Source: Nostoc cf. edaphicum LEGE 07299
Lineage (GTDB): Bacteria; Cyanobacteriota; Cyanobacteriia; Cyanobacteriales; Nostocaceae
NCBI RefSeq assembly: GCF_015207245.1
Contig: NZ_JADEXF010000146.1
Location: 1-7,415, forward strand
DNA length: 7,415 bases
Direction: 5' to 3'
Made by a program: the position numbers and the translations under genes. Below, in pieces: positions 1-6,899 of the stretch (positions within the stretch are counted from its first letter, which is position 1; every line of letters begins with the position of its first letter). The notes below the pieces were generated by a model. It saw nothing but the letters and a program-made list of their open reading frames with translations, did no database searches and had not been told where the DNA came from.

Positions 1-18
1 GCTCCCCTGCCCCCCTGC
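1..18 (-). repeat. GCAGGGGR octamer tandem repeat inside the GH31 reading frame (partial)
   Basis: Read on the minus strand, positions 18 to 3 are two exact octamers, GCAGGGGG then GCAGGGGA, followed by GC of a third at the window edge. The unit matches that of the intergenic array at 2902-2944. It sits directly after the codons for WFPLDAP in the GH31 gene and is read in frame as Q-G-G-R-G. Only about 2.25 copies are visible, so the full length is unknown. Confidence 0.6.
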
Positions 19-1304
19 GGCGCATCTAGAGGAAACCAAATCTTTTCACCATCATCTCCGAAAGGGCGATCGTTTATGGCAGGTTCATTCATATCATTCC
101 AAATTCCTGCCACACCAATATCAGTTAAGCTTTTGTGTAAATCAGCCCACCAGTTACTCACATCAGGACGTAAAAAATCAGGAAAAACAGCTTTCTCAGG
201 CCAAACGTAGCCGTGGAACAACGTACCATCAGCTTTACGCACAAAATAATCGTTTTCTACTCCTTCGTCAAAAACATGATAATTACCTTCTGGTTCATAC
301 TTCACACCAGGATCGATAATTGTGACTGTTTTGAAACCATCCTCTGCTAAATCACTAATGAGTTTTGCCGCATTGGGGAAACGTTGAGGACTCCAAGTAA
401 ACACTCGATAGCCCCGCATATAGTCAATATCCAAGTGAATAACATCGCAAGGAATGCGGCGTTGACGAAATTCCTTTGCTAGTTCCCGCACAACGTTTTC
501 TGATTCGTAACTCCAACGGCATTGATGATAACCTAGCGCCCATTTCGGCGGTAATGGCATTCTCCCAGTTAGCTGAGTGTAAGTCTCCAGGATTTGGGCT
601 GGTTCCGGGCCGTAGATAATGTAATAATCCAATTCACCGCCACGAGTTTCCATCTTCCAAATACCTGGTTGTTCAGCACCGATATCGAACTGACTCCAAA
701 AAGTGGTGTTGAAAAAGATGCCATAGCTTACTTGCGGACGCAAAGCCATAAAAAATGGAATTGCCTGGTACATTTCATCAGTTAGTGAATCATAATCTAG
801 GGCATCCGTTGTCCAATTGGTTTTCACTTCGCTGAGTTTATCCAGAAAGCCTGTGCGTTCACCAAAGCCATAGAAATGTTCATCGGCTGCAATTTCCTTC
901 CACCCTGCAACTGCACCCATCCGCCAACCCATCCCCATATCCGCATCTTGGGCGAAGGGACGATTAGCTTTATCAAAACAGGCGATGCGACATTTTTCCC
1001 GCTGAACGCACACACGAATCTGTGTTGTTTCAATTTCTACTGTTGCTTCAGTTTCCCGCACTTCAAAAGGTGTTATTGCCCATTCTGCATCATCTGGCGT
1101 CACTGCCCAAGAGCGACGAGGCATAAATTCCCCAGTTGGTGCAAAACGCACACGGATTAAATTCGGAGTAAGTACGCTGATGGTCAGGCGTGAGTCGTCA
1201 CAGTCAAAATTAACAATATTATTTTCCCAGCTTACAGATTTTACATTGCTAACAGTTGTCCAAGCTTGGTTTGTGGTGGGTAATTTTCCGAAATATTGCG
1301 GCAT
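1..1304 (-). CDS. GH31 family alpha-glucosidase, N-terminal part (3' end outside window)
   Basis: Glycoside hydrolase family 31 enzyme, expected to release glucose from the non-reducing ends of alpha-glucosides. I translated the minus strand from ATG at 1304 (MPQYFGKLP) and it stays open to the left edge, giving 434 codons. Residues 1 to about 250 form the N-terminal beta-sandwich region, including the family-typical EHFYGFGERTGFLDK. The catalytic barrel starts near MPLPPKWALGYHQCRWSY and contains HLDIDYMRGYRVFTW. The nucleophile motif GIWNDMNEPA places the catalytic Asp at residue 404. The acid/base Asp would lie beyond the edge, since family members are usually 700-800 residues. An in-frame stop (1314-1316) lies just upstream, so 1304 is the first possible ATG. 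No clear Shine-Dalgarno is seen. The last residues before the edge (Q-G-G-R-G, 430-434) are encoded by a GCAGGGGR octamer repeat, so the gene may carry an insert or be broken just outside the window. Family assignment is firm; substrate is not. Confidence 0.93.
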   Translation of the reverse strand, partial: MPQYFGKLPTTNQAWTTVSNVKSVSWENNIVNFDCDDSRLTISVLTPNLIRVRFAPTGEFMPRRSWAVTPDDAEWAITPFEVRETEATVEIETTQIRVCVQREKCRIACFDKANRPFAQDADMGMGWRMGAVAGWKEIAADEHFYGFGERTGFLDKLSEVKTNWTTDALDYDSLTDEMYQAIPFFMALRPQVSYGIFFNTTFWSQFDIGAEQPGIWKMETRGGELDYYIIYGPEPAQILETYTQLTGRMPLPPKWALGYHQCRWSYESENVVRELAKEFRQRRIPCDVIHLDIDYMRGYRVFTWSPQRFPNAAKLISDLAEDGFKTVTIIDPGVKYEPEGNYHVFDEGVENDYFVRKADGTLFHGYVWPEKAVFPDFLRPDVSNWWADLHKSLTDIGVAGIWNDMNEPAINDRPFGDDGEKIWFPLDAPQGGRG

Positions 1305-1440
1305 ATCAGTTATTTAGCTATTTAGCAGGTAAACACTTATCCGCATTCATGATTACAGAGATAGTCAGCCTCAAACTCTTTCTTTCGCTAGAGGTTGCTG
1401 AAAGATGAACAGATATTTTTTACCAAAATTGTTTTTATAA

Positions 1441-1456
1441 TGTACAAATTTGTGCA
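1441..1456. promoter_or_regulatory. Candidate operator: near-perfect 16-bp palindrome upstream of the GH31 gene
   Basis: TGTACAAATTTGTGCA has a perfect 10-bp core, ACAAATTTGT. Its outer TGT/GCA flanks pair except for one T-G position. It lies about 137 bp upstream of the GH31 start in AT-rich DNA, where a repressor or activator site would be plausible. No specific regulator can be named, and such a dyad can arise by chance in AT-rich sequence. Confidence 0.3.
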
Positions 1457-1532
1457 TTGGTCTATCAATAGGCGATAAATATCAAAGTTAAAATTGCATA
1501 ATTTAAACGAATTTTCTGGAATAGGCTAATGT

Positions 1533-1551
1533 AGTAATGTAGATTATTACT
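1533..1551. promoter_or_regulatory. Candidate operator: AGTAAT-N7-ATTACT dyad before the small ORF and rsgA
   Basis: Two perfect 6-bp inverted arms, AGTAAT at 1533-1538 and ATTACT at 1546-1551, are separated by 7 bases. The dyad ends 9 bases before the AAGGAGG ribosome binding site of the 34-codon ORF, a position typical of a promoter-overlapping operator. This is seen as a pattern only; no regulator is identified. Confidence 0.25.
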
Positions 1552-1574
1552 GTAGTACAGAAGGAGGACGAACT

Positions 1575-1679
1575 ATGACTGAGTTGCTAGCAGTCCGGGT
1601 TACTTTGACCATCCCAACTCAAAGAACGCAAGGCGCAGAGATTCTGTTCAGTCCTCTTTTTTACAGGAATGGAAACTAG
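1575..1679 (+). CDS. Possible small protein or leader peptide, 34 aa, unknown function
   Basis: A short ORF starts at ATG 1575 and ends at TAG 1677-1679. Its best support is a consensus Shine-Dalgarno, AAGGAGG at 1561-1567, seven bases before the ATG, stronger than that of rsgA. The peptide begins MTELLAVRVTLTIPTQ and ends LFYRNGN. It has no recognisable domain, no cysteine pair and no clear membrane segment. It lies 99 bases upstream of the preferred rsgA start and on the same strand, so it could be a leader peptide or an independent small protein. Against it, the middle codons (about 1621-1641) cover an AACGCAAGGCGCAGAG-type motif that I recall as a common interspersed sequence in cyanobacterial genomes, so the frame may be accidental. 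I do not recognise a family. Confidence 0.35.
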   Translation: MTELLAVRVTLTIPTQRTQGAEILFSPLFYRNGN

Positions 1680-1766
1680 AATTCACAGACATTCTGGTGC
1701 GGGGAGTTCTCCTGCATAGAAGTGTCTTCCTCTGTGGAACCTTGTGCAAAACAAGTAGCACACATC

Positions 1767-1770
1767 GAGG
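1767..1770 (+). promoter_or_regulatory. Ribosome binding site that decides the rsgA start
   Basis: GAGG lies eight bases before ATG 1779. The upstream in-frame GTG at 1722 has only GGGGAG and GGAG-like sequence much further away, and its extra 19 residues do not resemble the usual RsgA N-terminus. The ATG is therefore preferred. Confidence 0.6.
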
Positions 1771-1778
1771 AAACATCA

Positions 1779-2840
1779 ATGAATTTGGATTATTTAGGCT
1801 GGAGTGACTTTTTTGCTCGCAGCTTTGAACCCTATCGCTTACAAGGATTTAGCGTTAGTAGGGTTGCCATTGAATACAGAAATACTTACACCCTCTATAG
1901 TGAACAAGGGGAACTTTCAGCAGAAGTTTCAGGTAAATTGCGGCATCGTGCTTCTCAACCACAAGATTTTCCTGCCGTTGGAGATTGGGTTGTGATTAGT
2001 GTCAGAGAATCTGAAGGACGAGCTACTATCAACGAGATTTTACCCAGGAAAAGCAAATTTTCTCGCAAAACGGTGGGTAGTAAAATAGAAGAACAAATTG
2101 TTGCAGCGAATATTGATACAGTCTTCTTAGTCTCAGGATTGGATGGCGATTTTAACCCAAGAAGAGTTGAGCGTTATCTGATTCTGGCTTGGGAAAGTGG
2201 TGCAAATCCGGTAATTGTGTTAAACAAAGCAGATTTGTGCAACTCTCTAGAAGAGTATTTAACCCAAGTAGAAGCAGTTGCTTTGGGTGTACCAATTGTA
2301 GTTTTAAGTGCCACCAATCATCAAGGATTGGATGCCTTAAAACCTTACTTGCAACCAGGACAAACAGTTGCTTTGTTAGGGTCTTCTGGTGTTGGTAAAT
2401 CCACCATCACCAACCAACTGCAAGGTGCATCTGTCCAAGTTGTGCAACCAGTACGGCAAGGTGATGACCGAGGTAGACATACAACAACTAATCGTGAGTT
2501 GATTTTGCTCTCTACTGGCGGATTAATTATTGATACTCCAGGAATGCGGGAAATCCAAATTTGGGCAGGTGATGAAGGTTTACAAGAAACTTTTGCAGAC
2601 ATCGAAATCTTGGCGCAAGAATGCCATTTCCGCAATTGTCAGCATAACAACGAACCGGGTTGTGTCGTGCAGCAGGCTTTGGCTGAGGGAGAACTTGATT
2701 ATTCCAGGTTTCTTAGCTACCAAAAGTTACAAAAAGAACTTGACTACCTTAACCGCAAACAAGACCAGAGGGCGCAATTAGCTGAGAAAGAACGATGGAA
2801 GAAGATTCATAAATCCATGCGAAATCATCACAAGCGCTAG
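1779..2840 (+). CDS. rsgA: Ribosome small subunit-dependent GTPase A (RsgA/YjeQ)
   Basis: Circularly permuted GTPase that acts in late maturation of the 30S ribosomal subunit in the cytoplasm. From ATG 1779 the product is 353 aa, the normal size for the family. An OB-fold-like N-terminal part (about residues 20-95) precedes the G domain, whose motifs run in the permuted order G4-G5-G1-G2-G3. These are NKAD at 149-152, SAT at 177-179, P-loop GSSGVGKS at 201-208, GRHTTT at 232-237 and DTPG at 252-255. A C-terminal zinc knuckle follows, with Cys282, Cys287, His289 and Cys295 in a CX4CXHX5C arrangement, and then a basic tail ending [13 protein letters not shown] at 1722 would add 19 residues, but the better ribosome binding site and the cyanobacterial-type N-terminus [12 protein letters not shown] favour 1779. 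It faces the aldo/keto reductase gene tail to tail. All expected motifs are intact, so function is secure. Confidence 0.96.
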   Translation: MNLDYLGWSDFFARSFEPYRLQGFSVSRVAIEYRNTYTLYSEQGELSAEVSGKLRHRASQPQDFPAVGDWVVISVRESEGRATINEILPRKSKFSRKTVGSKIEEQIVAANIDTVFLVSGLDGDFNPRRVERYLILAWESGANPVIVLNKADLCNSLEEYLTQVEAVALGVPIVVLSATNHQGLDALKPYLQPGQTVALLGSSGVGKSTITNQLQGASVQVVQPVRQGDDRGRHTTTNRELILLSTGGLIIDTPGMREIQIWAGDEGLQETFADIEILAQECHFRNCQHNNEPGCVVQQALAEGELDYSRFLSYQKLQKELDYLNRKQDQRAQLAEKERWKKIHKSMRNHHKR

Positions 2841-3053
2841 TTGCAAAGGTGTCAGTACGGAATGGCACTAAGAAAAGGTAAATTGTTGAAGCAGCAAGGG
2901 GGCAGAGGAGCAGGGGAGCAGGGGAGCAGAGGAGCAGGGGAGCAAACAAGAGGATGGGGAACTTTTGAGTAAAGTGCTTTGTTGCAAACTCTTTTCCCTC
3001 TGCTCCACTGCAACCCTTACGCTGCCTACTATACGGCTTAACTTAGTGCCAGT
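2841..3053. other. Convergent spacer between rsgA and the aldo/keto reductase gene
   Basis: No gene is supported here. The main content is the GC-rich octamer array at 2902-2944. I see no strong hairpin plus T-tract that would serve as a standard intrinsic terminator for either converging gene. Confidence 0.5.
2902..2944 (+). repeat. GCAGRGGA octamer tandem repeat, about 5.4 copies
   Basis: Five consecutive 8-bp units start at 2902, 2910, 2918, 2926 and 2934: GCAGAGGA, GCAGGGGA, GCAGGGGA, GCAGAGGA, GCAGGGGA. They are followed by a partial GCA. Only one base of the unit varies (A or G at position 5). Short tandem repeats like this are common between genes in Nostoc-type cyanobacteria. The array is strand-asymmetric (purine-rich on the plus strand) and lies between two convergent genes. 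Confidence 0.85.
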
Positions 3054-4094
<1,041 letters not shown>

Positions 4095-4129
4095 TTAAAG
4101 ATCGGAACTGTCCTACTCCAGGATCGGGT

Positions 4130-4210
4130 CTGGTATTGTTCATCGCTGACCTGTTCCATTTAGTCCACAGTTTTGCCGTCGCTCTGTTACTGAATGGCGA
4201 TGTGCATCAT
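4130..4210 (-). pseudogene. Remnant of a second cupin gene (3' end only)
   Basis: On the minus strand from 4207 the frame reads MHIAIQ, stop, QSDGKTVD, stop, MEQVSDEQYQ. This aligns with the C-terminus of the intact cupin at 5510-5905 ([17 protein letters not shown] then LEYVSDEQY). The in-frame stops are at 4187-4189 and 4160-4162. Only about 27 codons survive; the metal-binding core encoded upstream in the intact gene is absent. The DNA itself is visibly similar to 5516-5597. It is therefore a decayed duplicate, joined at its 5' side to the SDR remnant by a deletion. Confidence 0.8.
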
Positions 4211-4247
4211 GTCCGTAGATTTGATGATGATGCTTCTTGTGCGATCG

Positions 4248-4545
4248 CTAGAACGAACCGTCTGTTGATTTCGATAGCTCTTCATGGGCGCGCGTCGCCT
4301 GCAACCGTTCCTCGACAGCCGGCGCGATCGCCGTAAGGGCATCACTTCCGGCAACGAACAACTTCGGCGGATTCTCCATCCCGACAATTTTGACCAGAGC
4401 ATCCACCTGCCGAGTTCCTCAATCATGCGGGCCGTTTCTTGATTGTCAGCGACCACCACATTAGCGCCGTCGTGCGGCCAATGCCCCTCCCCGCTCCGGT
4501 GACAAAGGCCACCTTACCTGTGAAGTTTCTATTCGAGTTGGGTAG
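4248..4545 (-). pseudogene. Collapsed short-chain dehydrogenase gene (N- and C-terminal pieces in three frames)
   Basis: Three minus-strand frames together spell parts of an SDR. The first, from about 4545, gives NSNRNFTGKVAFVTGAGRGIG with the TGxxxGIG cofactor loop. A shift of frame then gives GANVVVAD-NQETARMIEELG. A second shift gives VDALVKIVGMENPPKLFVAG through EELSKSTDGSF and a TAG at 4248-4250, resembling an SDR C-terminus. Against the SDR part of the chimeric gene at 4571-5452, this copy lacks exactly 22 bp between two GGCGCT hexamers and 15 bp after GTCGCTGAC. Nearly all of the middle, including the catalytic Ser-Tyr-Lys region, is gone. The C-terminal piece looks like a different SDR subtype from the N-terminal piece, so it may be a scar joining two genes. 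No start codon is evident. It cannot make an active enzyme. Confidence 0.8.
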
Positions 4546-4570
4546 ATGTTTTCTCCTGCCAGTTGCTCGT

Positions 4571-5452
4571 TTACCGACTGAGATGCTGATTGAAAAAGGA
4601 CGCAAGCTTGTCCCACGGGATAAGGTTTACTCGATCGTACAAATCGACGTGTCCCGCGTTCGGAACGATGTAGAGATCCTTTGGCTCGGCTGCACGCTTG
4701 TAAGCATCTTCACTGAACTCTCTGGAGTGTGCATCTGCCCCCGTGATGAACAGCATGGGACGAGGCGAAATCGTCTCGATGTCGTTGAACGGGTAGAAGT
4801 TCCCGAACTTGACGATGCTGGTCAGTGTCGGGTGCGTTGTCAGGTTCGGCGACGAACTTTTGGGGGTGTATTCGCCTCTGGAAGTGCGGTAAAAGTCATA
4901 AAACTCACGCTGAATGGGGTGGGTGTTCTTGTTAAGCTCATGCACCGTGCCGCCCGTGTATTTGGTCTCGCCGCCGGTGAACTCCACGTAGCGCTGTTCA
5001 GCCGCCTCTGCGATGGCTATCTTTCTTTGTTCGAGGGTTGTCGAATGCCTCAGCCCATTACGGTAGGCCGCACCCATGTCATACATGCTGACCGTCGCAA
5101 TAGCCTTCATGCGCGGGTCGATCTTGGCGGCACTGATGACGAAGCTGCCGCTGCCGCAAATCCCAAGAACGCCAATCCGGTTCCTGTCAATGAATGGCCG
5201 GGTGCCCAGAAAATCGACCGCAGCACTGAAATCCTCGGCTTGCGTCACGTTGCACTTGACGGCGATCGCTCGTCCGCCGAGTTCTTCGATCATGTGTGCC
5301 GTTTCTTGATTGCCCTGTTCTAAAACGTCGGCGACCACTACATTAGCGCCCTCACGGGCAAATGCCAGCGCCGTAGCTCGACCGATGCCGTTCGCTGCTC
5401 CAGTCACAAACGCAACTTTTCCTGTGTACTTTCCATTCTCGTTCGTTTTCAT
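4571..5452 (-). CDS. Chimeric ORF: SDR N-terminus fused to alpha/beta hydrolase C-terminal domain
   Basis: A 293-aa uninterrupted frame made of two unrelated families. Residues 1-74 are the start of a classical SDR: TGAANGIG (17-24) forms the NAD(P) loop, Asp42 ends strand 2 and KCNVT lies at 66-70. From about residue 73 (EDFSAAVDFLGTRPF) it becomes a dienelactone-hydrolase/YcjY-like alpha/beta hydrolase. The nucleophile elbow GICGS has Cys99, and likely acid Asp240 (ITGAD) and His268 (NAGHVDLYD) complete the triad. The hydrolase lacks roughly its first 80-100 residues, including the usual oxyanion-hole strand, and the SDR lacks its catalytic half. Activity of either type is doubtful. ATG 5452 has AAAGGA at 5461-5466, eight bases upstream, and lies 57 bases after the cupin stop, so it is probably co-transcribed and translated. 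Most likely a deletion fusion of two operon genes; the domain calls are firm. Confidence 0.85.
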   Translation of the reverse strand: MKTNENGKYTGKVAFVTGAANGIGRATALAFAREGANVVVADVLEQGNQETAHMIEELGGRAIAVKCNVTQAEDFSAAVDFLGTRPFIDRNRIGVLGICGSGSFVISAAKIDPRMKAIATVSMYDMGAAYRNGLRHSTTLEQRKIAIAEAAEQRYVEFTGGETKYTGGTVHELNKNTHPIQREFYDFYRTSRGEYTPKSSSPNLTTHPTLTSIVKFGNFYPFNDIETISPRPMLFITGADAHSREFSEDAYKRAAEPKDLYIVPNAGHVDLYDRVNLIPWDKLASFFNQHLSR

Positions 5453-5509
5453 GATTTTTTTCCTTTAATTCTTTACCTAATAAGGTCTTAAAACCACCAG
5501 ATGCAGAGA

Positions 5510-5905
5510 TCAGTTGGGATATTGCTCGTCGCTGACATACTCCAGCCAGTCCACTGGTTTGCCATCGAGTTCTTCGTGAATGGCAATGTGCGTCATGGCT
5601 GTGGTGGCTGTAGCTCCGTGCCAGTGTTTCAGTCCGGGCGCAATTCGGACAACATCACCTGGTCTGATTTCCTGAATTTGTCCGCCCCATTGCTGGACAT
5701 AACCAGACCCAGCAGTCACAATCAGGGTCTGTCCCAATGGGTGGGTGTGCCATGCTGTCCGAGCGCCAGGCTCAAACGTGACACTGGCTCCAGACGTGCG
5801 TGCTGGATCGTGCGCCTCGAATAGGGAATCAATGCGTACAGTGCCGGTAAAATAATCAGCCTGCCCTTTGGCAGAAGGCTGTGAGCCACTTCTTTTGATG
5901 TCCAT
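5510..5905 (-). CDS. Small cupin protein, hydroxynitrile lyase-like (CMD-associated cupin type)
   Basis: Single-domain metal-binding cupin of 131 aa, the normal length. The core motif [15 protein letters not shown] supplies His53, His55 and Gln59, and the second motif KHWHGA supplies His94 (with His96). This is the ligand set and numbering I recall for the manganese-dependent cupin hydroxynitrile lyase of Granulicella tundricola, which this protein resembles along its whole length ([40 protein letters not shown]). His106 is present, and residue 110 is His where I recall Gln in that enzyme. Hydroxynitrile lyase activity in that family is a laboratory finding and the physiological role is not established. 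AAGGA at 5915-5919 lies nine bases before ATG 5905. It is the first gene of the leftward set, divergent from the AraC-type regulator. A degraded second copy lies at 4130-4210. Confidence 0.9.
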   Translation of the reverse strand: MDIKRSGSQPSAKGQADYFTGTVRIDSLFEAHDPARTSGASVTFEPGARTAWHTHPLGQTLIVTAGSGYVQQWGGQIQEIRPGDVVRIAPGLKHWHGATATTAMTHIAIHEELDGKPVDWLEYVSDEQYPN

Positions 5906-5944
5906 TTTCTTAATTCCTTCACTTGATCTAATTTTGGTGGCTAG

Positions 5945-5956
5945 GAGACAAGTCTC
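5945..5956. promoter_or_regulatory. Candidate operator: GAGAC-AA-GTCTC dyad before the cupin gene
   Basis: A perfect 5-bp inverted repeat with a 2-bp centre lies about 40 bases upstream of the cupin ATG, where it would overlap the promoter or leader of the leftward operon. It is a plausible regulator site or small hairpin; no direct link to the AraC-type protein can be shown. Confidence 0.3.
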
Positions 5957-6009
5957 TTACCCAATCAAAACTGAGTTTTCTATTAAATAAAAATCCAGAA
6001 TGCTTATAA

Positions 6010-6042
6010 GAAGCTAAAATCATTTTTTATTGCTTTAGCTTC
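6010..6042. promoter_or_regulatory. Candidate regulatory dyad, GAAGCTAAA-N15-TTTAGCTTC, in the divergent region
   Basis: Perfect 9-bp inverted arms at 6010-6018 and 6034-6042 are separated by an AT-rich 15-base centre. The dyad lies 104 bp from the cupin start and about 72 bp from the regulator ATG, between two divergent genes. That is the expected place for the binding site of a divergently encoded AraC-family activator. AraC-type sites are more often direct repeats, so this is a candidate only. Confidence 0.4.
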
Positions 6043-6073
6043 ATTCTATGAATCCTGAAGAACAAGTAATAGG

Positions 6074-6098
6074 ACGATCGTCTAAGATCGTTGTACAA
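6074..6098. promoter_or_regulatory. Dyads ACGATC-N6-GATCGT and TTGTACAA next to the regulator start
   Basis: ACGATC at 6074-6079 and GATCGT at 6086-6091 form an inverted repeat. It runs directly into the 8-bp palindrome TTGTACAA at 6091-6098. Both lie within 45 bases upstream of the regulator ATG at 6115, suitable for autoregulation. The TAAGAT at 6083-6088 could be a -10 element, but I see no matching -35. Confidence 0.3.
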
Positions 6099-6114
6099 TT
6101 CTGCAAACTTAGAA

Positions 6115-6882
6115 ATGAACGCTGCCAAAACGAGTGAAAAGCCCGATCGCGATTTAATGAACGACCCGCAGGCAAAGCGCGAGGTAGACAGAGCGCAAGC
6201 CAACAGAGACGAACTGAAAGAGCTGATTGCACACGCGATTCCTCATGATGGGGCGATTGAGCCGCTCAAAGGCTTGCACTTTAACCGCTCCTCCTCGCCT
6301 TCGGAATGCGTTCATAGTGTCTCTATCCCTGCGTTTTGTGCGATCGCTCAGGGCAGCAAAGAAGTTCTTTTGGGTAGCGATCGCTATCAGTACGACCCGA
6401 TGCATTATCTGCTGGCTACGGTCGAACTGCCGATTGTCAGCCAAATTCTGGAAGCGTCCAAAGCGCAACCGTACTTTAGCCTTCGCCTCGATCTCGACCC
6501 TACTCTCGTTGGCTCAGTGATGGTCGAGGCAGGGTATCCCTCATCGCGTAGCCGTGCTGATGTGAAAGCGATTGACGTAAGTCCATTGAATGCAAATCTG
6601 TTGGACGCTGTAGTGCGGCTCGTCAGGCTTTTGGATTCCCCTGCTGAAGCTCATGTTCTCGCACCACTGATTAAGCGGGAAATCATTTACCGACTCCTGA
6701 TGGGAGAGCAAGGTAATCGGCTCCGTCATATTGCAGTTCTGGGTGGCTACACCTACCACATCGCCAGAGCCGTCGAGCAACTTCGTAAAGACTTTAATGA
6801 GCCGCTTCGGATTGAAAACATCGCACGAGAGCTGGGAATGAGTGTATCGGGCTTCCACCATCACTTCAAGATCAGGATTTAG
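6115..6882 (+). CDS. N-terminal fragment of the YqhC-like regulator
   Basis: The part a gene caller would report as a gene: 255 aa from ATG 6115. It holds the complete sensor domain and the first helix-turn-helix, then four foreign residues (KIRI counting the shared Lys) and a TAG. Without the second HTH an AraC-family protein is not expected to bind its operator normally. It could still fold and dimerise or bind ligand. A TTG at 6091 gives an eight-residue longer frame, but ATG 6115 is the better choice. Confidence 0.7.
   Translation: MNAAKTSEKPDRDLMNDPQAKREVDRAQANRDELKELIAHAIPHDGAIEPLKGLHFNRSSSPSECVHSVSIPAFCAIAQGSKEVLLGSDRYQYDPMHYLLATVELPIVSQILEASKAQPYFSLRLDLDPTLVGSVMVEAGYPSSRSRADVKAIDVSPLNANLLDAVVRLVRLLDSPAEAHVLAPLIKREIIYRLLMGEQGNRLRHIAVLGGYTYHIARAVEQLRKDFNEPLRIENIARELGMSVSGFHHHFKIRI
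6834..6870 (+). repeat. 37-bp direct repeat, copy 1, in the regulator's first HTH
   Basis: Begins GGGAATGAGTGTATCGG and ends CATCACTTCAAG. It encodes most of the recognition helix region [12 protein letters not shown] and is the original, in-frame copy. It is identical base for base to 6911-6947, with a 77-bp period. Confidence 0.95.
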
Positions 6883-6899
6883 TTGCTACCAAACATTTA

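Larger units (their letters stand above)
1305..1574. other. Divergent intergenic region between the GH31 gene and the rsgA side
   Basis: No gene is visible in this AT-rich 270-base stretch. It must hold the GH31 promoter (leftward) and probably that of the rsgA transcript (rightward). Visible structure: the direct repeat ATTTAGC-T-ATTTAGC at 1311-1325, the palindrome at 1441-1456, and the dyad AGTAAT-N7-ATTACT at 1533-1551. I found no perfect GTA-N8-TAC NtcA site around 1531-1558 and no convincing paired -35/-10 hexamers. Confidence 0.5.

Noticed and set aside
824..1160. Overlapping ORFs of 69 aa (minus) and 94 aa (plus) in this stretch
   Set aside because: Both lie in other frames within the GH31 coding sequence, which reads continuously with conserved motifs on the minus strand; their peptides have no family features.
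1531..1558. Possible NtcA site suggested by several GTA and TAC triplets
   Set aside because: No GTA-N8-TAC spacing fits exactly; the closest reads GTA-N8-TAT.
1722..1778. GTG start giving rsgA 19 extra residues
   Set aside because: The extension lacks RsgA-like sequence and a well-placed ribosome binding site; ATG 1779 has GAGG eight bases upstream and the usual N-terminus.
2902..2944. CRISPR-like array
   Set aside because: Units are 8 bp and contiguous, without spacers; it is a simple tandem repeat. No CRISPR array or cas gene is seen in the window.
4439..5323. 294-aa plus-strand ORF opposite the chimeric gene
   Set aside because: It is the antisense shadow of the SDR-hydrolase gene and the SDR scar; the opposite strand carries recognisable SDR and hydrolase motifs and a ribosome binding site, while this translation matches no family I know.
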